From the NCBI RefSeq assembly GCF_029433335.1, contig NZ_JAQTHX010000001.1, forward strand, positions 1,550,001-1,614,000: a stretch of DNA of 64,000 bases. Reading direction: 5' to 3'. Source of the DNA: Bifidobacterium sp. ESL0745 (GTDB taxonomy: Bacteria > Actinomycetota > Actinomycetes > Actinomycetales > Bifidobacteriaceae). Below, piece after piece: positions 36,158 through 43,980 of the stretch. A program made the translations under genes and the position numbers. Within the stretch, counting starts at the first letter, position 1. Each line of letters opens with the position of its first letter. Under the pieces are notes generated by a model, which saw only the letters and a program-made list of their open reading frames with translations, was not told the DNA's origin and did no database searches.

Positions 36158-36414
36158 TCATCAGAATGGGAAACCACAGAAGCCATGAGCGCAGGATCCA
36201 TGGCATAGGCGTCACGGCAGAAGCTGGCGAAGTCAGGGTGCGTGTGGACGGCTATCTGTTCCGGCATACTCCGGAGGATGCCGAGGTGGTCGCCGCCCAG
36301 ATGGAGGATATCGCCCGTGAGCTTCGAAAGGCCGGTCGTATGGCCCGACACCAGCAGGCGGAATGGCTGCGTGACATGGCCGCCGTCATTGATGAGGGAG
36401 GCAACAGACGATGA
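36154..36414 (+). CDS. Phage protein of unknown function (86 aa)
   Basis: Coupled by ATGA. It has a beta-rich start (GIGVTAEAGEVRVRVDGYLF) and a helical end with ELRKAGRMARHQQAEWLRDM. Unknown. Confidence 0.5.
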   Translation: MIIRMGNHRSHERRIHGIGVTAEAGEVRVRVDGYLFRHTPEDAEVVAAQMEDIARELRKAGRMARHQQAEWLRDMAAVIDEGGNRR

Positions 36415-36697
36415 GAACCACAAGGATTATCACGGCGAAGATAGAGCCTCAGATTTACCGGCTGATACTGGACGGCACGAAAACCAGCGAGGTGCGTGAC
36501 GAGCCGTTCAACTTGCCTCTGGCTACGCGTTCGACCATGACGCCGATGACGATGAGACACTTCCGGCCAAGGCCGAGGCTTGGGCTGAGGGGGTGCGCAT
36601 GATGTTCGACAAGTACGTGCAGAAAGCTCCGGGAGCCCCTTGCTACTTCTCCGATATTGCAGCCAAGAACCCCTACCGCAAGGAGGCTCGGAAATGA
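36411..36697 (+). pseudogene. ASCH-like phage gene with a frameshift
   Basis: The frame opens at ATG 36411 (coupled by ATGA) as MRTTRIITAKIEPQIYRLIL followed by DGTKTSEVRDEPFN. It reads on as low-quality sequence to a stop at 36600. The next frame instead reads ASGYAFDHDADDDETLPAKA ... DKYVQKAPGAPCYFSDIAAK and stops at 36697, over the next gene's start. A single missing base at about 36522-36526 joins them. The first part resembles the ASCH domain (LILDGTKTSEVR). Decay or a sequencing error are both possible. Confidence 0.5.
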
Positions 36698-37095
36698 GCG
36701 TGGCCAAGAAGTCCTGGTTGTGCGCTTGCGGTGACGAGTGGGATGAGGGCATGGTCATCCAGGCTCCCACCCGTGGTGCGGCTAAGGCGCGGTATGTGGA
36801 TGAGGGTGGTTCGGACGAGTTCACGGCGGTGCGTACCCGGCGTCTGAAGTGGATGGACGGGTTTGATCCTGATTCCTATGATGCTCAGATGGCGGCGATG
36901 CGCCACGGGTGGACCGGTTACACCGTCAGACGCGATCCCGCGACCGGAGTCATCGATGAGCGTGAATGGTATCCGGACGAGATGAGCGAGGCCGATTTCA
37001 GGGAGTTCGCCGAGCTGACGGGAGCCGAATACCCCGACCGGTACATGCCGGAGGAGACACGAAAGCAACTCGAAGCAGGGAAGGAAACGAAATGA
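36694..37095 (+). CDS. Phage protein of unknown function (133 aa)
   Basis: The start (ATG at 36694) overlaps the stop of the ASCH-like gene. It begins SVAKKSWLCACGDEWDEGMV with a single CAC pair and is acidic. Unknown. Confidence 0.5.
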   Translation: MSVAKKSWLCACGDEWDEGMVIQAPTRGAAKARYVDEGGSDEFTAVRTRRLKWMDGFDPDSYDAQMAAMRHGWTGYTVRRDPATGVIDEREWYPDEMSEADFREFAELTGAEYPDRYMPEETRKQLEAGKETK

Positions 37096-37613
37096 GTACT
37101 GAAGACAAGGATTACGATCTGCATCATTTAAAGGCGCAGAGCCTGACGGCGGTCATGTCGGTAACGCTGGAGCATGTGTTTGCGAGCATGGACACGCTGC
37201 GCGATCAGATGCTTTCCAGCGACGCCGAGCATCTGGAACTGTGGAAGGACGCGGTCTCGAAGCTGCTGGCCGCGATCGGTTCGGTCGAACAGATCCGCCG
37301 GGCGTTGGACGGCAGGGATTTCATCCCCCGTCCGGACGGTTCGTTCGTCACACAGGATCTGGAGCCTTGCGACCTGTGCGGGCGGAATTTCTCGTCGGGC
37401 TTGCTGCGACCGGTGGTGCTGGTGCACGGCGACCAGGCGAAACGTGCGTCGAGCGTATGCCTGCAGTGCCTGGGACGGCTCGGCTTCCGTGATACCAGCA
37501 CCGTGGAGACTTCGGCATGGCTGGACTGGGCAGATCACCTCGAGGCAAGAGCCTGTGAGCGCAGGGAACGCGAGGAGAAACTGCTCGAAGACGGCAAGGA
37601 GACTGTGAAATGA
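37092..37613 (+). CDS. Phage protein with a zinc-knuckle-like region (173 aa)
   Basis: Coupled by ATGA. A helical N-terminal half is followed by EPCDLCGRNFSSG and SVCLQCLGRLGF, two CxxC pairs about 40 residues apart, which suggest one zinc site. The function is unknown. Confidence 0.5.
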   Translation: MSTEDKDYDLHHLKAQSLTAVMSVTLEHVFASMDTLRDQMLSSDAEHLELWKDAVSKLLAAIGSVEQIRRALDGRDFIPRPDGSFVTQDLEPCDLCGRNFSSGLLRPVVLVHGDQAKRASSVCLQCLGRLGFRDTSTVETSAWLDWADHLEARACERREREEKLLEDGKETVK

Positions 37614-38047
37614 GCAAGCAAACAGCGAAGCAGATCACGATCGAGGATTTCCGTGTGGGTGACATCGTGGAGTTCGACCATCACGGCTACCACCACAAGG
37701 GCATCGTCAGCAAAGTGGATGCCGAAGACTCGGAGTTCGAGATGATCTGCGACCGGTGCAAGTCCGACCAGGCCGCGAGATGGTGGCTGCCGAAGGTCGG
37801 AGGCACACCACTGGAGAACCTGACCGTCACGCGTGGCAGGGACGCGCTCAACGCGCTTGTCAATGCAACGTATGCGAAAACCCTGCTGATGGCGGCGGCC
37901 ACTTCCTTCGACGCGTTCGCCATGCAGGCGGACCTCGCCATGGTCAGAATCTACGGCACCGATGCCTACGAGACCGCGCTCAGGCTCCACATGAAACTCT
38001 CGGAGACGAGGGCGGCGCTCGCGGACCTGAAGAGGGAGCTGCAATGA
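37610..38047 (+). CDS. Phage protein of unknown function (145 aa)
   Basis: ATGA overlap with the preceding gene. It begins SKQTAKQITIEDFRVGDIVE, a small beta-barrel-like start, has one CxxC pair (MICDRCKSD), and ends in a helical region. Unknown. Confidence 0.5.
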   Translation: MSKQTAKQITIEDFRVGDIVEFDHHGYHHKGIVSKVDAEDSEFEMICDRCKSDQAARWWLPKVGGTPLENLTVTRGRDALNALVNATYAKTLLMAAATSFDAFAMQADLAMVRIYGTDAYETALRLHMKLSETRAALADLKRELQ

Positions 38048-38319
38048 GTGACGTTGGGGTCGTGGCGCACGAGATGCATTGTGACTGGCCGGATTGCAAT
38101 GCCGTACTGTCGTTGTTCAGTATGAGTCTGTTCCCGTCCTATTGGGATGCGCTGCAGGCCAGCGCCGAGCACCTCGAATCCAAGTACGTCAGATATCCCA
38201 GCTGGGAGCATCTCAAGGACGGTCGTGACCTGTGCCCCGCGCACGCGGCGCAGTACGAAGCTGAAGTACGGGAGAAGCACAATGTATTGCAGAGACTGCT
38301 TGGAAGGAATGAATCTTGA
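38044..38319 (+). CDS. Phage protein of unknown function (91 aa)
   Basis: ATGA overlap. Cys and His residues are arranged as HCDWPDCNAV ... LCPAHAAQY, possibly a zinc finger. Unknown. Confidence 0.5.
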   Translation: MSDVGVVAHEMHCDWPDCNAVLSLFSMSLFPSYWDALQASAEHLESKYVRYPSWEHLKDGRDLCPAHAAQYEAEVREKHNVLQRLLGRNES

Positions 38320-38489
38320 AAACTCTTATCACGATACGCACCACGAGGCCGGGAGGCTTCGGGGAAAGTCACGGCGAAGAGAAGCACGTCATCGACGGCC
38401 CACTGACTGTGACCCGGTTGACAGGCTACCTCAACCTGCTGGAGCAGGAAGCGAAGCTCGACTCGATAACAATCACGGAGGAACCATGA
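38316..38489 (+). CDS. Small phage protein (57 aa), TTG start
   Basis: A TTG at 38316 overlaps the preceding stop (TTGA) behind GGAAGGAATGAATC. The frame stops at 38489, over the ATG of the next gene. The product begins KTLITIRTTRPGGFGE and ends LLEQEAKLDSITITEEP. It has no recognised family. Confidence 0.5.
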   Translation: MKTLITIRTTRPGGFGESHGEEKHVIDGPLTVTRLTGYLNLLEQEAKLDSITITEEP

Positions 38490-38722
38490 CAATGGACAAC
38501 AACGGGACAATGATCATGCAGGTACTGATCATCGCCATGCTCACTTTCGGCATGGGCATCGCAATAATGTACGCCATCCAATCCGCACTGTCCCGCCACC
38601 GAGATGAAGACTCCCAGACAATCCGGCGTGCGTGGGGCGACGGCACACTACCCAAGCTGGAAAACGACGAAGACCACGATGCCAACCGAGATCTGCCGGA
38701 GGACGGGAAGGAGGAGCCATGA
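38486..38722 (+). CDS. Single-pass membrane phage protein (78 aa)
   Basis: ATGA overlap. One transmembrane helix (MQVLIIAMLTFGMGIAIMYA) is followed by a polar, acidic tail. Unknown. Confidence 0.5.
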   Translation: MTMDNNGTMIMQVLIIAMLTFGMGIAIMYAIQSALSRHRDEDSQTIRRAWGDGTLPKLENDEDHDANRDLPEDGKEEP

Positions 38723-38853
38723 GCTTCTGGATTGGATACGTTTCGGCGCTCGCGACCATACTCGCCATCGACCTCACCGGATTCACATGGCTCATCATTC
38801 GCGAGCGCCACTACGACCATAAACGCAATCATCATTCGAAAGGGGACAAATGA
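38719..38853 (+). CDS. Small membrane phage protein (44 aa)
   Basis: Behind GGAAGGAGGAGCC. One helix (YVSALATILAIDLTGFTWLI) and a basic His-rich tail. Unknown. Confidence 0.5.
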   Translation: MSFWIGYVSALATILAIDLTGFTWLIIRERHYDHKRNHHSKGDK

Positions 38854-39611
38854 CCGATAACAAGCTCTGCCCGATCTGCGAGAACATGCCACACGATGGA
38901 ACATTGTGCAAGACGCACCGCAAGGTTCTCGCAGACAACCTGCATAACCTCAGGATCGACTATTACCAGATCCAGCAATACGCCTATCGGAAGGCCAAAC
39001 CGAATAACGGGGGAGGCGCTCGCAGCCCGTATCCACAGGCGGCGTATGCGCTTTCGTGGGGTGATCTGATGGATGAGGTCGGTGGCGTGCTGCGTCCGAT
39101 CGGTGCGGATGTGGGGGTGTGGGAGCCGAGGACGCCGCAACTGATCCGCAAGCTCATCAACCGTGTGGGGCGTATCGCGGCGTGCCCCGAGTGCGGTGGC
39201 GCCTATCGTGCGGTTGCGCATATTTCCTCGAAGGTGCGTGGCATGATCACTCCGGTCGATGACGAGATCATCTACGGCAGGTGCCTCAACCCGGACTGTG
39301 GGAGTGAGGTTGCGGGAGCGAGGGATGTCAGTGAGGTCGAATGCCGTGCCTGCGGGTCGGTCTGGTCTACCGATGAGCTGAGGCGTACGCGTCGCGAGAA
39401 GCTGCACGAAAAACCTTTGGAGGCCACACCGGCGGAGGCTGCAAAGTGGATACACAAGAACACCGGGCTGTACGTGACGCGCAAGGTGGTCAACATGTGG
39501 ATACAGCGCGACAGTCTGACGCATGAAAGCCTCGGGAATGGCAGGCACCGGTTCGACATGGGGGAGCTGCTCGCTTTGGCTGAATCGATGCGACACGCCG
39601 GAGCTGATTGA
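38850..39611 (+). CDS. Zinc-ribbon and helix-turn-helix phage protein (253 aa)
   Basis: The N-terminus has CPICENMPHDGTLCKTH and the middle has two CxxC pairs (CPECGGAYRAV, CLNPDCGSEV, CRACGSVW), so it probably holds several zinc ribbons. The C-terminal 60 residues (EAAKWIHKNTGLYVTRKVVN) resemble a helix-turn-helix. It is the last gene of the early operon and is followed by a terminator. A regulator of late genes is a reasonable guess. Confidence 0.6.
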   Translation: MTDNKLCPICENMPHDGTLCKTHRKVLADNLHNLRIDYYQIQQYAYRKAKPNNGGGARSPYPQAAYALSWGDLMDEVGGVLRPIGADVGVWEPRTPQLIRKLINRVGRIAACPECGGAYRAVAHISSKVRGMITPVDDEIIYGRCLNPDCGSEVAGARDVSEVECRACGSVWSTDELRRTRREKLHEKPLEATPAEAAKWIHKNTGLYVTRKVVNMWIQRDSLTHESLGNGRHRFDMGELLALAESMRHAGAD

Positions 39612-39654
39612 CATTCCGCTTTGTTTCCGTACTTTGGATATTGTTAGTTTTATT

Positions 39655-39684
39655 GGGTCGGAGGCATGAGCTTTCGGCCCTTTT
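39655..39684 (+). terminator. Terminator of the early operon
   Basis: GGGTCGGA pairs with TTCGGCCC (two G-T pairs), followed by TTTT. Confidence 0.65.
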
Positions 39685-39690
39685 GCGTTC

Positions 39691-39882
39691 CTAGTCTTGC
39701 TGATGCTTCCTTGCACATTCAGCACATACTGGTACTTGGTTTGGTTTCAATGCCGGATTCGGTTGTAAGGGCTTTCCACAGAAGAAACACTTATCCTGCC
39801 TTTCGGACGCCCATTTGTTAACTGCTTGCTTTGCAACCTTCTCTAATGCGTCATCGTTGAATTCAATCTTTATATTGCTCAT
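39691..39882 (-). CDS. Small zinc-ribbon protein (63 aa) in reverse orientation
   Basis: Starts at ATG 39882 behind a strong GGAGAGGAGGTGAA. The product begins SNIKIEFNDDALEKVAKQAV and has CFFCGKPLQ and CAECARKH. It lies in reverse orientation between the early operon and tRNA-Ser, and its lower GC suggests a separately acquired gene. Unknown. Confidence 0.6.
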   Translation of the reverse strand: MSNIKIEFNDDALEKVAKQAVNKWASERQDKCFFCGKPLQPNPALKPNQVPVCAECARKHQQD

Positions 39883-39989
39883 TTCACCTCCTCTCCGTCG
39901 ATAGCGGTCAGGAGTAATTCTATTCTTGCCGAAGGATTGCCGCCACGGATCATATAACGGTTCCGATGCAAGCAAACCTTCGGCATCAT

Positions 39990-40074
39990 GGTTGGTTGGC
40001 GGAGAGGCCTAACGCAGCGGCTTGCTAAGTCGTCGCACCCCATGGTGCCGCAGGTTCGAATCCTGCACCAACCG
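39990..40074 (+). tRNA. tRNA-Ser(GCT), phage-borne
   Basis: Acceptor GGTTGGT/ACCAACC, anticodon loop TTGCTAA (anticodon GCT), long variable arm GCACC-CCAT-GGTGC as expected for Ser, and T arm GCAGG-TTCGAAT-CCTGC. The 3' CCA is not encoded. It lies between early and late genes, so it is probably carried by the phage rather than being the attachment site. Confidence 0.88.
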
Positions 40075-40077
40075 CTG

Positions 40078-40112
40078 GCCGGACAGACTTATCCTTTCCA
40101 TGTCCGGCTTTA
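40078..40112 (+). terminator. Terminator after tRNA-Ser
   Basis: GCCGGACA pairs with TGTCCGGC, then TTTA. Confidence 0.75.
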
Positions 40113-40216
40113 TCTTTGCCCTGCCTCGCGCACGCTATTGCCAATAAAAACTCCTTATACACTCGCGAGCGCAGGGCATTCACTTATTAAACAATCAATA
40201 CTCTGGAGGCATCATC

Positions 40217-40456
40217 ATGCTGCAGATCGAATACACCGGCTCCCTGATCTCGGGCGGCACCAAGACCGATACCGTGGAGGGCGACTCCTGGCAGGCGGAT
40301 ACCGATACCCTCACCGTTTACCGTGACGGCCAGCCCTCGGCATCCTACAACCACTGGTGCAGCGTCAAACAAGTATCTACGGACTCCGCGGCGTCCGTCC
40401 CCGCTGCCACCAAACCCGATACCCAGCCCGCCCAGTCGGAGGCTCTGGCGGCCTGA
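40217..40456 (+). CDS. Small phage protein (79 aa)
   Basis: TGGAGGCATCATC precedes the ATG. A beta-rich body (LQIEYTGSLISGGTKTDTVE) is followed by a tail of A, P, S and T. It opens the late operon and is coupled to the HNH gene. Unknown. Confidence 0.55.
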   Translation: MLQIEYTGSLISGGTKTDTVEGDSWQADTDTLTVYRDGQPSASYNHWCSVKQVSTDSAASVPAATKPDTQPAQSEALAA

Positions 40457-40797
40457 TGCCCATGCGTCGGTGTGCGTGGGCCAACTGCCCGCAGCTTGTT
40501 CCGGTCGGCCAACGCTATTGCATGGTCCACAGGCGAGCCCACGAGCAGGCACGCGGCAGCGCCTCGCGTCGCGGCTATGGCAAAGCTCATCAAGCCGAGC
40601 GCGAGAAGTGGAAGCGGCTGATGTCGCAAGGCGTTCGACCGATCTGCAAACGCTGCGGTCTTCCGGTCTTTCCTTGGCAGGCTTGGGATCTTGGACACAA
40701 CGACGCGCGAACAGGTTGGTCAGGTCCCGAACATGCGCATTGCAACCGAAGCGCAGGACAAGCGAACAGCGTGCGAATGCGCGAACGCTGGCGCTGA
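40456..40797 (+). CDS. HNH endonuclease next to the terminase
   Basis: A 113-residue protein. It has a basic N-terminal zinc region (RRCAWANCPQLVPVGQRYCM), then CKRCGLPVFPWQAWDLGHND and HAHCNRSAG, the HNH core with zinc-binding Cys. In many siphophages an HNH nuclease lies just before the terminase genes and works with them in packaging. The ATG overlaps the previous stop (TGATG). The 208-base gap that follows holds no supported gene. Confidence 0.8.
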   Translation: MPMRRCAWANCPQLVPVGQRYCMVHRRAHEQARGSASRRGYGKAHQAEREKWKRLMSQGVRPICKRCGLPVFPWQAWDLGHNDARTGWSGPEHAHCNRSAGQANSVRMRERWR

Positions 40798-41005
40798 ACC
40801 GACGCGAACCGCACAACAGGACACCTTTTAAACGTTTTAAAAGAAGAAACGAACATCGATTTTGTTCACTTCCTTCTTTCCTCAGCCCGTCGGCACCCCC
40901 AGGGGGTACCCCGACGGGGCTGCTCCAGACCGCCGGTGAGGTGACTCGCAAGTGCGGAGGGTTCAAAGTTTTTGGAAGCAGAATTTTAAAATCGAATTCG
41001 CATGT

Positions 41006-41734
41006 TTACTTAGTTCTGAATCTGTCAAGAAGTTTCTGCTTACTTATGTTTAGTTTTTTATTTGTCTGCCCAAGTTGATCGTATTGTGCTTCTTGTGTAT
41101 ATACTTCATCAATTAAAAGATCGAGGAAGTTCAATGTATTGATTGCGTCTGTTTCAGTGATTTCCTCAAAAATGTTATGAGTGGATCCGTTACCAATATC
41201 TTTGATTATTGAAGCTTTGTCTTCAAGACGTTTTGAGATAATGCCTGCTTTGCCGAGATCCTTAATTTTTTCTTTAAGATCTTTTTCGTATCCGTTTTCC
41301 TTTACGGGATTGATTTTACTATTTGCGATTCCCTCGAGTACGGTACGAGCCATAACTACAGCAGCACGATAGGCGTTGATTGAATAGCATTTATGCGCTT
41401 CCGACGCGGCTTTTGCAATTTCGGCTGGAACATCCGTATATTCATGTTCCTCAGAAGATAAAGGAATCCAGTCCTCCGTTGGAATCATAGAGTAACCGCC
41501 ACTATTTTCCGATCTCTTTATGATGTTTTTCCGTAAATTAGGGAAACCACAGGAATCACACTCATAAATCGTAAAAAGAATATCTCCATTTCGGGGTTTT
41601 AGAGTGGTTTGTGGAAAAGTGAATTCCCATACATTATCCGTTATCTCCATAGACCCGTATATCGGGTTATGCGTTCTCGGAAGACTCATGTGTGAAAAGG
41701 TGTGGCAATGCCAGCAAACTCGTTTTGTTTCCAT
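41006..41734 (-). CDS. DUF4145-family protein inserted in reverse orientation
   Basis: Start at ATG 41734. The 242-residue protein has an N-terminal zinc motif (VCWHCHTF and YECDSCGFPNL), then the DUF4145 helical domain: YRAAVVMARTVLEGIANSKI, LGKAGIISKRLEDKA, IGNGSTHNIFEEIT. The DNA is clearly AT-rich compared with the neighbours and lies against the late transcript between the HNH and terminase genes. This is the usual look of a moron. DUF4145 domains occur in restriction enzymes and defence proteins, so a role against other phages is plausible but unproven. Confidence 0.75.
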   Translation of the reverse strand: METKRVCWHCHTFSHMSLPRTHNPIYGSMEITDNVWEFTFPQTTLKPRNGDILFTIYECDSCGFPNLRKNIIKRSENSGGYSMIPTEDWIPLSSEEHEYTDVPAEIAKAASEAHKCYSINAYRAAVVMARTVLEGIANSKINPVKENGYEKDLKEKIKDLGKAGIISKRLEDKASIIKDIGNGSTHNIFEEITETDAINTLNFLDLLIDEVYTQEAQYDQLGQTNKKLNISKQKLLDRFRTK

Positions 41735-41770
41735 GCAATGAATTCTAGCTTTCTTGGATTGGAGTGACAA

Positions 41771-42316
41771 ATGGCACGGGGAGGAGCCCGAGCGCGATCC
41801 GGCCCGAGCTTCGACCCCAACTCCGAACGGTCGGAACGTTTGGGGCGCTCGCTCGTGCCGCTCAGCGCCAAAGGATACAAGTACAGGCCCAAAGCGTTCC
41901 CGCTGGCACCTTATGAAATCATTGACACTTGGAAGACCGATGACGGTCTCGAGAAGGAAGTCGATACCGCAGCCAGCGAAGCCTGGAACAAACGCGAGAA
42001 ACAACTGTGGCGCGAATTGTGGAAACTGCCTCAGGCCATCGCCTGGCACATGCCCCAATACGCCTACCTGTTCCACACCGTTGCCTTGTACTGTCGGCAA
42101 TTCGTCATCTGCGAATCCTCCGAAGCCAAGGCAGCCGACCGCGCGACCTTGCAACGCTATGCCGACACCATCGGGCTTACCCCGCAGGGCTTGAAGCTCA
42201 ACGGATGGGAGATTGTGGACGATACCGTAAAGCACCAGCCCAAAACTGGCAAAACCGATTCCAACGTTGTTCATTTTCCGAGTGCCCGTGAAAGGTACGC
42301 CAAGATGGAGGGATGA
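41771..42316 (+). CDS. Terminase small subunit
   Basis: A 181-residue protein before the large subunit, with a basic start (ARGGARARSGPS), a helical core (WNKREKQLWRELWKLPQAIA) and a SSEAKAADRATLQRYADTIG segment of the P27/small terminase type. It should bind the packaging site. It overlaps the large subunit by four bases. Confidence 0.75.
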   Translation: MARGGARARSGPSFDPNSERSERLGRSLVPLSAKGYKYRPKAFPLAPYEIIDTWKTDDGLEKEVDTAASEAWNKREKQLWRELWKLPQAIAWHMPQYAYLFHTVALYCRQFVICESSEAKAADRATLQRYADTIGLTPQGLKLNGWEIVDDTVKHQPKTGKTDSNVVHFPSARERYAKMEG

Positions 42317-43980
42317 TGGCCGTAGTCAAGTCCCTCGGATTTCTCTTCGCTGACTGGATAGCCGCCCACTGCGTGGTCCCGGCCGGATACGACCTCAACA
42401 AGCCCTTCATCCTCGTCGGCTGGCAGCTCAAGAACGCTGTTGACTTCTATCGGGTCAAACCGGAAACCGAATATAATCCCTCACGACCAGTCCAAGGAAA
42501 CGCTTTCGACTGGCGCCGTGGACAGATCGTCGGCGGTCAGAAGCTCGGCAAGTCCCCGTTTGGCGCCGCCCTGTCCTGTTTCGAAGGTGCTGGTCCGTGC
42601 GTGTTTTGCGGCTGGGCCGAAGGCGGCGAGAAATTCCGCTGCTCCGACTGGGGCTGCGGCTGCGGATTCGAATACGAATACCAACCGGGCGAACCAATGG
42701 GAATGCCTCGACAGACCGCACTGGTACAACTGCTTGCCAACAGCGAGGAACAGACCGCGAACGTATACCGGCCTTTGCAGACGATGATCCGTAACGGCAG
42801 CCTCTCCGATCTCATGCAGGTGCGTGAGGGATTCATCCGACTGCCTAACGGAGGCAGGATAGACCCCGTTACCGCGTCGGCAAGATCGAAGCTGGGCAAC
42901 CCGGTCAACTTCGCCATCCTCGACGAGAGCGGCGTCTATACCAAACGTTCCGGCATGTTCGAGGTCGCCGACACCGTGCTCCGTGGCCTAGGCGGCATGG
43001 ACGGTCGCATGATGGAGCTTACCAACCCGTGGGATCCTATGGATGCCAGCTTTGGGCAGGCGACCTACGAATCGCGCAGCGAAGACATCATGAAATATTT
43101 CCCGCGCCACGACCCCAAACTTGACTTCACCGATAAGGACGATCGCAGGAAGATTCTCGAATTCGTCTACAAAGGCTCCCCGTGGGTCAACCTCGAATCG
43201 GTCGAGGCGACTGCCTCCGAACTCCTGCAGCGCGACCCGGCTCAAGCCAGACGGTTCTTCGGCTGCGAACTCGTCCAAGGCCTCGGCTCGTACATGCCGG
43301 AAGCACTGTACGACGATACGACGGATGACCGAGAGGTTCCGCCTGCTGGCACAGAGATTTGCATGGGCTTCGATGGCTCGCAGTCCGGAGATTGGACGGC
43401 CCTTCGTGCCGAGACGATGGACGGTTGGCGTTGGACGCCTACCTACAGCAAAGCCCATCGCCCTTCGTACTGGAACCCCAAGGAATGGGAGGGGCGCATC
43501 CCGCGCGGCGAGGTCGATGCCTGTGTCAGCGAGATGTTCAGTCGCTACAAGGTTCAGCGCTTCTATTGCGACCCTCACCCGTGGGAGACGCAGGTCGACG
43601 CGTGGAGTGAACGCTACGGCGAGGATACCGTCGTGCAATGGCCGACCAACCAGGTGGGCCGCATGTACAACGCGCTTGTGCGTTTCCGCGAGGATACCGC
43701 AGACAAGACCACCACTCATTCTCCCGATCCGGTGGCGAAACTGCACATGATGGCCGCGCGAATGGTCGCCAAGCCCGGCGACAAATTCGTGCTCGGCAAA
43801 CCCTCGGAAAACCAGAAAATCGACATCAGCATGGCCGACATCCTCGCCCATGAGGCCGCATGCGATATGAGGGCGCTCGGCTGGAAGGGCGACCGGCAGA
43901 AGGTCTGGCTGCTCAACGCCAACAGTTCGGACAACGGAGGTAGACACGGATATGGCAACAACGGAGTTATCTTCGGATGA
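42313..43980 (+). CDS. Terminase large subunit
   Basis: A 555-residue packaging motor. The Walker A-like loop is GGQKLGKSPFG, Walker B FAILDESGVY, and the nuclease region has the expected acidic residues GFDGSQSGDWTAL, FYCDPHPW and DISMADILAHEAA. An insertion with Cys pairs (CVFCGWAEGG ... CGCGF) lies after Walker A. It cuts and translocates phage DNA into proheads together with the small subunit and portal. Confidence 0.9.
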   Translation: MMAVVKSLGFLFADWIAAHCVVPAGYDLNKPFILVGWQLKNAVDFYRVKPETEYNPSRPVQGNAFDWRRGQIVGGQKLGKSPFGAALSCFEGAGPCVFCGWAEGGEKFRCSDWGCGCGFEYEYQPGEPMGMPRQTALVQLLANSEEQTANVYRPLQTMIRNGSLSDLMQVREGFIRLPNGGRIDPVTASARSKLGNPVNFAILDESGVYTKRSGMFEVADTVLRGLGGMDGRMMELTNPWDPMDASFGQATYESRSEDIMKYFPRHDPKLDFTDKDDRRKILEFVYKGSPWVNLESVEATASELLQRDPAQARRFFGCELVQGLGSYMPEALYDDTTDDREVPPAGTEICMGFDGSQSGDWTALRAETMDGWRWTPTYSKAHRPSYWNPKEWEGRIPRGEVDACVSEMFSRYKVQRFYCDPHPWETQVDAWSERYGEDTVVQWPTNQVGRMYNALVRFREDTADKTTTHSPDPVAKLHMMAARMVAKPGDKFVLGKPSENQKIDISMADILAHEAACDMRALGWKGDRQKVWLLNANSSDNGGRHGYGNNGVIFG

